A DNA stretch of 64,000 nucleotides from Vespula vulgaris (lineage: Eukaryota > Arthropoda > Insecta > Hymenoptera > Vespidae). The stretch spans positions 3,194,501 through 3,258,500 of the forward strand of contig NC_066600.1 in assembly GCF_905475345.1 (NCBI RefSeq), given 5' to 3'. Below the pieces are notes generated by a model that was given only the letters and a program-made list of their open reading frames with translations, was not told where the DNA came from and did no database searches. Positions 50,987-62,093 of this stretch are shown piece by piece. The translations under genes and the position numbers were made by a program. Within the stretch, counting starts at the first letter, position 1. Every line of letters begins with the position of its first letter.

Positions 50987-51027
50987 CTCGCACACGTGGA
51001 TGAAGCTTTCTTTTTCCCGATTTTCCC
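50981..51027 (+). other. candidate 47-nt cryptic RS-exon
   Basis: After the acceptor at 50980 the sequence begins GTAAGT and runs 47 nt to a second strong donor, CCC|GTAAGTA (GT at 51028). In Drosophila, recursive sites are often recognised through such short cryptic exons, which are then removed because the regenerated upstream donor wins. In phase 0, the phase left by the hth exon, the segment is open (VSLAHVDEAFFFPIFP). Inclusion would break the homeodomain, so it should normally be skipped. Confidence 0.55.
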
Positions 51028-51201
51028 GTAAGTAGATTCACGCTGAGATTCGCGTACGCGATCCTCGGTTCCATGGAATCGACGGTAAATCGTCGATGCG
51101 AAAGGTAATCGTTGGAAGGGCCCCCTCTTTGCAAAATCCCAGCTCGATCTCTCGCATAAGGATTTCTTCTTCTTCGGGTTTCTACAACGTTTATCCCTTC
51201 C

Positions 51202-51236
<35 letters not shown>

Positions 51237-52055
51237 ATCCCTTGACTCCTCTCTCCTCTCTTCACCTCGCTTCTCTTATCCTTCTCATCATGAATCTCCG
51301 TATATCCGAATGCAATCTAGAACGTATTTTGCGGGCGTCCTGCAGGACGTATACATCTCCGAGCGTATTATGGAATAGAATGGAAAGAAAACGGGACGCG
51401 GAAACTGGGTAGAAAGAGTAGGCCTCCGAGGCCCATATCCCCATCAGAGCTGCTCCCAGGGGCGGCATAACATCCTGCCCACGACCTCCTTCTTCCAACC
51501 CCTTTCCAACTTCTCTTTGGCTACCGACTGGAGAACCTTCGTAGTTCTATCTCACTCTCACTCTCTTTCTTTCTCTCTGTTTCTCTCTGTTTCTCTTTCT
51601 CTCTCTGTCTCACTCTTTCTTACTCTCTGCTTCTTGCAAGGTAGACCTAAGGTTTGAACGTGGTCCTCGAAAACCACGGTAGCAGCCCCATCTCGTTCGC
51701 GGGGATTGAAAAGAGCCCTTAGTTACCCACCAGAGACTCACCGTGCCTATGTATTCCTCGCGAATGGGATGAATTTTGCTTTTCTCTATCGCTCTCTTTC
51801 TTTCTCCTTATATCCCGTTCCACTATTCTACGAGAAGACGTTATTAATTCGTTGTTTCCCCTTTCCATTGAAGAAATTTGCTTTTTCTCCCTTCTCCCAC
51901 CCCCATCCTCTCATCTCTTTATTTCTTTTACGTTCGCTAAAGGAAAGGAAAAAAGTAAAAACACAGGAAAAAAAATAGAAACACGGAGAATAAAAAAGAG
52001 AAGTCGCTTTATTCCGTGCTCGATAGTAGCATTATCGGGTGCAAAGAGAAAGAGA

Positions 52056-52057
52056 AA

Positions 52058-52089
<32 letters not shown>

Positions 52090-52419
52090 AATGAAAAAAA
52101 GTAGAAGTAGAGGAGAAATAAGAAAGGAGAAGAAAGAAGAAAAAGATGCTCGTAGTGTTAGAAGGTAAATGAATTTACGCTGCGGTGGAGAGTCGTGAAT
52201 TAACGAGGGTAGTCGATATCACTACCAGGCTGGACGCCTTCTGAAGTATTCAGGGACCTTCGAGGTGAAACAAAAGGCGGTCCACCGCCTCGAGATAAAG
52301 ACACCGGAGGTTGGTGTTAACTCAACTAGTCTTTTCCTTTCTCTCTCTCTCTCTCTCTTTCTCTCGTACACTTCTTCCTACTTCGGTAAAGCCAAAAGCA
52401 TACTTGAGAGAGAAAAAGA

Positions 52420-52456
<37 letters not shown>
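52056..52456 (+). repeat. GA, CT and GA runs
   Basis: GA at 52061-52089, CT at 52339-52365, GA at 52406-52456. Confidence 0.85.
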
Positions 52457-52459
<3 letters not shown>

Positions 52460-53151
52460 TCTCAACCGAACCCCGATAATGGAGGCCGCTAATAAATTCA
52501 CCCGTTAATATAAAATAATCGTTAAATGCACTTAGGGCATACTTACGGCGCCTCAGGGCACCGCGTCTGCTGCCAACCGAGCGCGCTCATATTTTTTTAT
52601 TCGAACCACTTCGTCCTGCCATCTTCGGGCTTCCACGCCAACGGGTCTCGAGAAGAAATTTCGCGTTTTCTCTTGGGGTCTTATTTTAAAACGTAAGGGA
52701 AAAAGAAAAGTGACGTGAATCTATAATAGATATAGATATTGATTGAAAAAAAAAGAAAAGAGAAACAGAGATGTATGAAAAATTCCTTGATATATTGTTT
52801 CATTTTATTTTATTTGATTTTATTTTTTTCTAACCATACGTTCGTCTATCTATCGTCTATTCTTTATAACGTTTCGAGGTATTATACGTACAACGGATAA
52901 CCAAATGATCGTTAGTTCGCCATTTCAAACGAAATTAGTCTCTTCCGTTGAACCACCGTGCACGAAAGAAATATTTCCGCTCTCGGTCTTGCGCGTATCC
53001 GCAACAGAACGAAAGAAAAAGAAAGAAACAAACAAAAAGAAAAGAAAAATGGCATGGCGAGGGAGGAAAAAGGAGAGGGCCACGCGAGTCTTCTATTTCC
53101 GTTTTGGCACTTGGCTGTGGAGGCGTCGAGGGTTGGGCTACGACGAGTGTA

Positions 53152-53152
53152 C

Positions 53153-53184
<32 letters not shown>
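53152..53184 (+). repeat. (GAC)n trinucleotide repeat
   Basis: Eleven GAC units. A similar GAC/GAT array is at 55525-55580. Confidence 0.9.
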
Positions 53185-53185
<1 letters not shown>

Positions 53186-53884
53186 AGAGTTGCCTTTGCG
53201 ATTAGCGCTCGTGTAAACGAAAATGTTGAGACACGACGGGGTCTACGGTAACATGCCTTGCTACCAGATACTAGCCTATGTATCAAACGTTTAGACGCGA
53301 TCTTGGCATTAAACGTCGACGACGCAAATTTTGCAAGTAACAGACTCGGACTTGATTCCTCTCGTGTCTCATTGCTTTTAAATTCACTACCATAATTCAT
53401 ATAGATTCGTGAGTTCGTCCCGTTTCTCCGCGAGACTCCAAGGAGGAAGTAATTTCCGGAGGACTATGATGCATAGGCGTATTCGTTCGAGTTCAAACTA
53501 CATCACGAAAAGGATTTCGTTTGAACGATGTTATTCTATAGCGAATTATAAACTTTTCCATGTCGCGTCCTCTTTTCTTCCTTTTTTCTTCCTTCCTTTT
53601 TTTTTTTCTTTCATCTATATCAGTAAGTACCTACGTACCGATAATTCTTTATCGCTCGTGTAAGTCACTTTCGAGTGACTAAAGGAACGTAGAGACAAGC
53701 GGGTCGAAAGGATAAACGAAGAGAAAGAGAAAGAGAAAGAGAAAGAGAGAATAGGAAACGCTTAGTCATTGTGCCTTTAGGCTCTATCCTTGGAGACGTT
53801 AACTTCGTGGGCGAGTAATGCTTTTGTAATAAATTAACGCATTACGGAGAACACTAAGGATGAAATTAAAGTATATAATATGAA

Positions 53885-54000
53885 TGGAAGGAAGGAAGGA
53901 AGGAAGGAAAGAAAGAAAGAAGAGAAAAAAGAAAGAAACAAAAAGGATAGATCTTTTCGAATATAAAAATGTACCGTTAAAGATATAAGAGAAAAAATAA

Positions 54001-54043
<43 letters not shown>

Positions 54044-54056
54044 CAGAGAAAGAGAG
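53885..54056 (+). repeat. AAGG, AAAG and GA runs
   Basis: AAGG/AAAG at 53885-53920, then GA at 54004-54056. Confidence 0.85.
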
Positions 54057-54523
54057 GTCGATTCGCGGCTCATTGGAGTCTAAGCGAGAGCCATATCTCT
54101 TTGTGGAAACACGAGCCCATGCATCTCCCGCCTTCACCCTGTTCATCTTCCGCGATCTCATGGAAGGGCCTCTCTAACGAACTCGACGTCCACTTAGGGG
54201 TCCGTGAAAGGATACTCGTAACGAGCCTTCTCCTACCTCTCACCCCCGCGAAACTCGAACTCGATGCTCGCGCCTTCGGGCTCTTGGAGCCTTCGAGAGT
54301 CAGTCGACACCGTAGCCAACGAGAACGAGAAGATGAGAAGAGAGGAAATTTTCGATAGTCGTTCGATATGCATTCTATATCTCGAACTGGGTTGACCTAA
54401 TATTTTAATAAAGCTCGCGACCACTGCCCGTAACTAACCACCTATCCCGTAAAATCGCGCGTGTGTAAGAGAGACGGGTATACCTAGATAGTATATAATA
54501 TAGGGGGAAATGTGTATATAGCT

Positions 54524-54548
54524 GGTGAAAGAGAAAGAGAGATAGAGA

Positions 54549-54583
<35 letters not shown>
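54524..54583 (+). repeat. (GA)n with interruptions
   Basis: About 60 bp of GA/GAAA. Another GA tract is at 55273-55349. Confidence 0.85.
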
Positions 54584-56335
54584 CCGCATCGTGATGTACG
54601 GGCAATCAGCCGCATTAATGCACCGCGTGTGCTGCACGCTTCTATAAACCGTATTTATAACACTTCGTACCATAATATATCTTATGGGTCTTGTGTGCCA
54701 GAGAGAGATAGAGAAGAACGTAAAGCGAGGGGAGCGTGGATACTCTGAAAAATCGAACGGACGATTGCCCGCATCGATCATGCCCGGCCACTTTGAGGAC
54801 TCGCCGCGCTATAAGGGAGAGACTCGGTTTTTTCTCTTTTTTTTTATTTTTTAACGCTTCTCTTCATTTTCTTTCTTTTTTTTTTCATTCTCTTCTCTTT
54901 ACCGTTTTATTCTATTTTTTCTTTGTTTTTTTTCCAACAAATGGATTTAGAATCGTCGAAAATATTAATTCCGTCTTTGTCAAAGATCGAAGTTCCCTTC
55001 TTATTTATGATGAACTGGATATCTTTGAGCCTTTTCTGAATCATATTTCTTGGAAATGTAACAACGTAGAATCCGGCGATGTTACATAGCAGGTCTTTGA
55101 TCGTATCGGAGTTATGCGAGATAGGTATCGTTATTACAGATAGTCGCTAATCAGAGCGAATCGCGACGTATCGCGGTCTCGTGCTGCATCATAGCTCTCA
55201 GAGCTGTCCCGAAGTATGGTAGTATGGGCTGACTGTTGGAGGAGGATGACATGAGGGAGTAGAGTGAGTGAAATAGACAGACAGAGAGAGAGAGAGAGAG
55301 AAAGAGTGAATGAGAGAATGAGAGAGAGAGAGAGAGAGAGGGAGAGAGAATCAACGACGACGAGCCGTGCCGGTGGATTTCGCGATACAGCTAAGCCATT
55401 ATTATTCATATATTCTGTATCACGTCTGTTGGTACAAACCTATGGGCTGGTACACGCGAGAGCCTCTGTATCCACGCTGTGAATAGTTTCAGGTAGCCAC
55501 TGCGTTACTGCTACTCGTTCCATCCGACGACGACGACAACGACGACGATGATGACGACGACGACGACGACGACGATGACGAATACCTTTGTCGTTCTTCC
55601 TCTCGATGATACCAAATAGATTAAGAACGATCAAACAATCGATACATACATATATACGTAATTGAATTTTAGTTTCTAGTCACGTTGTTAATCGTCGTTT
55701 CGTTTGCGTCTTATAAATGTTTCTCGAAAGAAATTATTCTAAGAGAACTAATGAAAAAAGAACGGAAATTTTATATCGGCCACGATAGATAAACATCGTA
55801 CGTAAGAAAAGGTATCGATCAAGAAGGAAGCATTCTCTTTCGAGTTGTAGTCGTAAGATAAAAGGGCGAGGCTCTAACGAACACCTGCCAGCGTCTTCGA
55901 ATTCTCGATCCAGGTGCAGGGTACCTATGAATCGTGTTGGTTCGAGCTCGTTGAGCCAACCATTCTCTGACCGATCGTCCACGGTACGATCATAGAAATT
56001 ATGATCACGGTTTCGAAAGACCCTTTCGTATTAAATGCTTCCTTATAAATTATCACTTTGGAATATACTATAAGTAAATTAACGAAAGAAAGAAAGAAAG
56101 AAATCCCGAAAGATTATGACACTTTTTTTTTTTTCTTCCGTCGATAAAAACCTACTCGAGACGGATCCTAATTTTCTGGATAATATTCTATTGGAATATC
56201 CACCAGTGATCGTCGAGTCGCGTATAATCGCACGTTTATATCGGTGCTGTGGTAAACCGCAGAGAGCTCGTTCGCGTATCGCGATCGTGGAAAAGCATCA
56301 TCTGTCAATAACCAGGACGGTAAAAACGTAGAGAG

Positions 56336-56344
56336 TGAGAGAGT

Positions 56345-56375
<31 letters not shown>

Positions 56376-56470
56376 CATGAGAAGGAACGTAATGGGTGGC
56401 GAGAGCTAAATTTCGAATCCGTGTGTTCTCTCTCTCTCTCTCTTTCTCTCTTTCTCTCTCTCTCTCCCTC
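56336..56470 (+). repeat. facing GA and CT runs
   Basis: GA at 56336-56375 and CT at 56428-56470, with 50 bp between. They are complementary and could form an RNA stem. A further CT tract is at 57102-57150. Confidence 0.8.
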
Positions 56471-56576
56471 CCCCTCTCACTCTCCTATCTCTCTTTCACA
56501 TTCTCACCAAATCACGCACACAGTCGCGTCGGAGTCGACGCGAACGTACGCCAACAACGAGGGATAGTGGAAATTC

Positions 56577-56760
56577 ATGCGTTATTCGTGTGACGTCACC
56601 TCGGGCGGCAGCCATAAAACAGCGCACGGATTATCGAATGGGGCTTCGCATAAAAATATCCGCCTGTCAATCTACGCTTTACGCTGGAGCCTAAAGCGTT
56701 CAACCTCTGTGAATAGCTTCGATATGTTGATTTTAATATTTTTAAGGAATTCGCGATAAT
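56577..56760. promoter_or_regulatory. candidate enhancer: CRE, CATAAA sites, Exd/Hth-type site
   Basis: A full palindromic CRE (TGACGTCA, 56590-56597) is followed by CCATAAAAC and GCATAAAAA, which resemble posterior-Hox sites, and by CTGTCAATCT (56664-56673). The reverse complement of the last, AGATTGACAG, differs by one base from the Pbx-Meis/Exd-Hth composite TGATTGACAG. The stretch is complex DNA between repeat-rich flanks. Function is inference from motifs. Confidence 0.35.
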
Positions 56761-57116
56761 TGTAGAATATTTTCTATGTTAGAGACGGATAAAAAATAAG
56801 TTTCTCACGGCGCAACTGAGCGAGATAGAAGGAGAGAAAGAGTGAAAGAGAGAGAGAGAAAGATGTAGAAAGAAAGAGAAATAATTCTTTGAGAATTAGT
56901 TCCCTTTTTCCTCGTGGTCCTCGATATGATCTCTTTTTCTCGGGCTAACGATCTCTCGTTCGCGTTGGTGCTCGCACGCCGGTAGCCGATACATAACTTT
57001 TCTCTTGTGGATCGTACAGATGGGAGGGTAGAGGACGAATGTATGGCTCGATTCAAGACAACGATAATTAACCCATCGCGTTTGTTCTCTCTATAATCTT
57101 TCCTTCTCTCTCTTTC

Positions 57117-57149
<33 letters not shown>

Positions 57150-58586
57150 TTCAACAAGCAACACGCACGATGTATACAGCGCACACACATGTATACGCAT
57201 ACATAGACACATACGTAGAAAAAGCGCGGTGAAACGATCGTCCCGAAAGGATTCGCGGCGCGAGCTAAAAGCCCAGGATGAGTACATAAACAACACTCTC
57301 GAGTGGCACGGCAGGACGCGCTAATGACCGGGATATTAAATAACGATAATGACGACGTCGACGGTTCTGCTTTTTGCCTCGTGAATCGCCCACGATGACT
57401 AGTACGGGGACGAGAACGATGACGATGGCGCCGAGTCGACGAATGGCGGCGTGTTCCAGTGCACGGCAGAATTTCGCAAACTTAATTGACCGAGACAACA
57501 GGGCTCCGAGAGCATCGCGAAATAATCGACTTCCTTTACGGCGCGGTGCGGCACGTTGCGGCACGGTGCGGCACGGCACGGCTGTTCGTTACGACGATTC
57601 TTCTCTTTTCTTTCTTTTTACACTTGCCTTTGTTCCTACTTACTTTTCTCTGTCCTTCGATGTGCTTTCTTGCGACCAACTGGAAACGTGACGATACGCG
57701 AATGAGAAAGCTAAAAAGTCTCTCGTTCAGTATTTCCTTTTATGTCCTTTACCATGTTCTCCTCGCGATTCTCTCTTTCTCTCTCTCTCACTCTCTTTTT
57801 TTATTTTATATTTTGTTTTTTGTTTCGTTTGGTTTTCCTTTTTTTTGTTTTGTTTTGTTATCCAGCAAAAGGGTCGTGAGCCGCGACGTTTACGGATAAT
57901 ATTTTGTTTATTTCGTTGACGGTCATATAACGCCGACGATCAACGATAAAAGCGATGATAGGATAAACTGCTGATTACGTCGATGAAAATCAATGGTGTT
58001 ATGATAGTTGGCCGAACAAGACCATTCGCCGAGGGTGATGGATTCGTAAAATTTCATGAGCCGTCATTTTTTTATCGCTCGATATGTTACGCTTGACGTT
58101 ATGCGCTCTTCAATGCGAATTTTCGAATAAATTCGATTCCCAATTTACGATATTTCTGATTGAAGGATACATATTTCATATAACTACGCAAACATATACG
58201 AGTTAATATATAGCAGTTAAAGCTTTTCATGAGTTAAGGAGGTTATATTTCCATGTTCAACATTTTTTTTTATAAATTATTAGACAATATATTTGTTTGA
58301 ATAATTTATATTTAATCTGTGATAATATTCATATTATTCATGTACTTTTATTAAGATGACAGTTATTCTATGTTAAAAAGAAAACTTTTATTAGTTAAAC
58401 TATGCTATGGAAATAGATATAAAAAATTCGCGAAATTGTTCTTGTTATAACAACGATGTTTAAAGAATTAAACAAATAGAGGATAATTTTCTCTTTAAAA
58501 TGCTTTTGGTTTCATGTCTCTACGATTTTTTGTTCCGAAGATATCGTCTTTCGAAGATTACCATTCATAATTTGCGTAATACGCCA

Positions 58587-58602
58587 TACGTAGTACTACG
58601 TA
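58587..58602. repeat. 16-bp perfect palindrome
   Basis: TACGTAGTACTACGTA equals its own reverse complement. It lies in the AT-rich, microsatellite-poor block and may be a binding site or a remnant of a transposon end. Confidence 0.6.
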
Positions 58603-59155
58603 ATAGTAATAGTAGTAAAAAGTGTGTTTACGTTACCAGCTGAGCGGCTCGAGTAAATTCCAAGAATTTATGTAGGCTAATGGGTCAATGTCCATTAAGA
58701 AAAATTATATAGGTTAAAGTAAATTCTTTCTTACTTAAATCGGAATATCTCCGGAATTAAATCGTACAAACTTGAAAATTAAAAACCATTTCAAAGATGA
58801 AATTTTCCTCTATTTTATCATCGCATAAATAATAATTATTAAACGATCTTTTATAAACAATTTTTATAAACAATTTCTTTCGTCGAAGCAAAAGGTTTTT
58901 AATGAGATATAAACGAAGTATAGATATTTTTATATCTTCAATGATATAAAAAGTTATCGAAAAATTTATGCAGGGTGGGCCAATAATTATTGTGAAATAA
59001 ATTATATCAAAATATATTTCTGCATTTAGATAAATTCTTTGACGTGTAATCGATAATACGTTATTTCATCTTGTTAAGTATAATACAATAAATTGAATAT
59101 TACAAAATAACAATAATTTTAATAACAATAATAATATTTTATCAACGATTAATGA

Positions 59156-59171
59156 AATACGTATACGTATT
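59156..59171. repeat. 16-bp perfect palindrome
   Basis: AATACGTATACGTATT is self-complementary and shares the TACGTA core with the palindrome near 58.59 kb and the inverted repeat that follows. Confidence 0.6.
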
Positions 59172-59183
59172 CGATCGTTTTTA

Positions 59184-59204
59184 CATTACGTATTATACGT
59201 AATG
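59184..59204. repeat. perfect inverted repeat with one-base centre
   Basis: The arms CATTACGTAT and ATACGTAATG flank a single T. The core again contains TACGTA. It is 12 bp from the previous palindrome, so the pair looks like one structured element. Confidence 0.6.
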
Positions 59205-59407
59205 AATAATTACAAATACCTAATTAAATATAAATAAAAAGAGAGAAAGAAAACGGAATCGTATGATTTGCAATTAATTTGCTTCATACGTGATAATTAA
59301 CGTGATTACCTACAGAGATAAGAGATCTCTTGTACTTCTTAACCGTTCGAGTGCCACTAAAAGTAAAAAAAAAATAAATAAATAAAAAAAGGAATCTCGT
59401 CGAAAAG

Positions 59408-59481
59408 TGTCAAGCAACGCGATAGCGTTTGTTTCAATTGATATCGAAAAATGTCAAACGGCGTGATAGCGCTTATTTCAA
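59408..59481 (+). repeat. two direct subterminal repeats inside the MITE
   Basis: Copies at 59408-59437 and 59452-59481, 44 bp apart, share the pattern TGTCAARCRRCG(C/T)GATAGCG followed by YTTRTTTCAA. The differences are mostly transitions, as expected for an old element. Confidence 0.7.
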
Positions 59482-59534
59482 CGCACGTCGATAGACCGAA
59501 GCGCATCGTCAATTGCGCAACGTACGATCCGATG

Positions 59535-59587
59535 CTCTGACACTCTTCGATATGGAAAGTAAACAGCGCAATCGCGCTGCGTGACAC
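59535..59587 (-). repeat. inverted copy of the MITE subterminal repeat
   Basis: Read on the minus strand, this gives GTGTCACGCAGCGCGATTGC, a TTT-rich stretch and then ATATCGAAGAGTGTC. It parallels the left-hand repeats, including the spacer with ATATCGA. With the left copies it forms a long imperfect stem. Confidence 0.65.
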
Positions 59588-59743
59588 TCAAACAGTTAAT
59601 TATGAAATACTAAAGATTGCATGTCCTGTATCTTGTTAGTAAACAATTTATACACGATAAACGGAGCATTCCAATCAAATTTTTCTCGCGTAAACAACGA
59701 AGCACCAGGATGATTTCCGGGCGCCGCCCGAAGCGCTGACAAT

Positions 59744-59779
59744 CACCTGTCCGAGTGGAATCTCACTCGAGCACAGGTG
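59744..59779. promoter_or_regulatory. inverted repeat with two E-boxes
   Basis: CACCTGTCCGAGTG is followed by a short loop and then CACTCGAGCACAGGTG. The outer CACCTG and CAGGTG are E-boxes of the type bound by Snail-family zinc fingers or by some bHLH dimers. The arms pair with a small bulge. The site is unique sequence about 150 bp from the MITE. Confidence 0.4.
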
Positions 59780-60045
59780 CATCCTCGCGTTAGCAAACGT
59801 TCACAACGAATGATGGATCATCGATCCTTCGAAAAGCCGTTCTCAGTTATAATTCGGTTCTCTTTTCGTGGCATGCTCGCTACCGGAAGATGTCGTTAGT
59901 CACGGATCAAATCCAACTCGAGATCGGACATTTTAAAAAACCAAAAAAGAGAGAGAGAGAGAGAGAGAGATAGAAAGAGTTCGAATGAACACGGGGTTAG
60001 AAAATATGAAACGTTGTCTCTTTAAAAGCGTGAGTTTCATTATAC

Positions 60046-60049
<4 letters not shown>

Positions 60050-60087
<38 letters not shown>
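60050..60087 (+). repeat. (TA)n microsatellite
   Basis: About 18 TA units, preceded by a GA run at 59948-59970. Confidence 0.9.
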
Positions 60088-60089
<2 letters not shown>

Positions 60090-61060
60090 ACACACACACA
60101 GCATATATGTACGTCGCGTGTCACGATCGCAGATAGTTGCGTATCGATATTTATTGGCGCGCGTGGGTAAACTTTAAAAATGCATTTCGATACGTGCACA
60201 GTAGGATGTCGGTGAAAGCGAGATAGAGACAAATAGATACACCGAAAGAGTGTGTACATGTATGAAAGAGAGTGAGAGAAGGAACGAGGAAGAGAGAAAT
60301 TTGTTCCTATTTGTTTAAAAGCGTTATGCACCTGTCAATGGCTTGGTCGCCATACGTATGTTCCCGGAACGAGCGGTCAACACTTTTCTACGCGCGCATC
60401 ACGATCTGTTCCATCCGATCGCGTCAATCACTCAAACTCTTCGACGCGTGAGCTTATGGGCACTGTCTCTGTAAACGTTGCTCTGCCCGATTGCTGCCTA
60501 CCATTTCTTTCTCTCGCACTCACACGGACACCCACTCGCTATCAAACGTTCTCATTACGAATATTGTATTTTACGATCTCCAATAGCAACGATCGTTTCG
60601 TTCGAACCGACGATGTAATATCGTTCGCGGTCGTGAAAGTCTCGATCCTTCGTCATACTTTTATGGCGATTTACGAACGCGAATTTTCTTCTTGTTTTAT
60701 TTATTTCGCTTTGTCGTCTTCGTTTCCGCAACGATCGCAATACCGGCCAACCTACGAAGACTCCGACAACGATGATACCGATCGCCGAGGACGCGACCGA
60801 TTTGCATAATTCCATTTGCGGCCTCGTTAAGCACGCGCCTCCGTTTCTTTATGCATTTCTTTTTTCTTTTTCTTTTTCCTTTCCTCTTACATATTTTTTT
60901 TTCCTTTACCTTCTTCGACCCACGTCGATTTTCGCGGATTATATGAAACTCCGAGTCCGAGTTAATTCGCTTCCTTTCCTCTTCGTGCATCGATTCGTTA
61001 ACGAACTATAGCTATAGATGATCCTTCGAAATAATTGAGGGTTATTCGATTTCTTTCGAT

Positions 61061-61134
61061 GGTAGGTAGGTAGGTAGGTAGATAGGTAGGTAGGTAGGTA
61101 GGTAGATAGATAGATAGATAGATAGATAGGTATG
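61061..61134 (+). repeat. (GGTA)n then (GATA)n tetranucleotide repeat
   Basis: About 18 units, GGTA with one GATA, then seven GATA. The reverse frame reads Tyr-Leu-Ser/Pro-Thr. Confidence 0.9.
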
Positions 61135-62034
61135 TAACTTTTTCTCTCTTTTTTTTTCAATCGTACACAGCATGATAATTGAGACGCTAAAGGAATAATT
61201 ATTAGTTATATTTACTTTTAAATATGAGATAACGATGTTATTTATCAGTGGTCAACTGTTACTCGATTCTAAATAGATAAGAAGAACTAGATAGTTTGAA
61301 TTTGTGTGCAACGATATACGCGCGACTAAGTATTCAAATTAATACGACTCTCAGGATTATGTAGGATATAGGCGTATCTATATAGGTGATAGCGAGCCGG
61401 ACGACTTTGGCGATTCGCCTTATCGAACTTGGCCGCTCCTTCGACTCGGATACGGATGCTCGAACGCTTATTCATGAAACGAATACCGATAACGAACCGC
61501 GTTCAACCTTTCTTTATCGCATTCGCGTTTTGATATCCTCGCATTTGCATCGACGCGTACCTGACACACTTTTCTTTCTTCTTTTTTTCTTTCTTTTTTC
61601 TCTCCCTCTCCCTCTCTCTCTCTCTCTCGCTCTCTTTTTTTTATCGTAGATACAGAAAGTGAGAAGTAAGAGATTCCGAATTTCAAGACGTAAAATTCGT
61701 TTTAACAGGAGGGGAACGGAAGCGTTTGCGAAAGCGTTCCGCGAGCGATCCAATATCGCGCGAGCCAAATTGTGTTAGAAGCTGTCTGGGTAGAGAGAAA
61801 AGAAAAGAGAAGAGACGAAGAGAAAGAGAAAGGAAAAGGACAAAAAAAAGGAAGAGAAAAAAGGGAGCTACCTTCCTGGATTTTCTTGTAACTCGTATGG
61901 CCCATTCCACGTTCCCATATATGGCGTCATTCGCGTGAAACTCGCTAGAGTCGAAACGACCTGTCTACGAACAAGCTGAGCGTGCCACGCGAGCGATGCT
62001 CGAAAGAGGGGAAAACATAGAGAGGAATAAGAAG

Positions 62035-62037
<3 letters not shown>

Positions 62038-62091
<54 letters not shown>
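62038..62091 (+). repeat. (GA)n microsatellite
   Basis: About 26 pure GA units. A shorter one lies at 62968-63006. Confidence 0.9.

Positions 62092-62093
<2 letters not shown>

Larger units (their letters stand above)
57880..59338. other. AT-rich block, microsatellite-poor
   Basis: Unlike the rest of the window, this stretch has almost no GA/CT repeats and is strongly AT-rich. It holds the three TACGTA palindromes, an AAT/AAC-rich patch near 59.1 kb and CAGGGTGGGCCA at 58971-58982. That motif, together with CGGAATATCTCCGGAATTAA near 58741, resembles ends and interiors of dispersed insect repeats. No open frame of note is present. An old degenerate transposon is possible but unproven. Confidence 0.4.
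59339..59599. mobile_element. non-autonomous TTAA-flanked element (piggyBac-like MITE)
   Basis: The segment is bounded by TTAA on both sides (59339-59342 and 59596-59599). Just inside are inverted ends, CCGTTCGAGTGCCAC on the left (59343-59357) and GTGACACTCAAACAG on the right (59581-59595), matching at 12 of 15 positions. The interior has two direct copies of a 30-bp motif and an inverted copy near the right end, so most of the element can fold back. It has no transposase coding. TTAA target duplications and short ends beginning CC/CT are typical of the piggyBac superfamily, so the class is inferred from ends and target only. Confidence 0.65.

Noticed and set aside
53600..53630. Overlapping acceptor and donor, ATCAGTAAGT after a strong pyrimidine tract
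   Set aside because: The AG and GT share the G, so splicing here would not leave an intact AG|GT ratchet site without losing a base.
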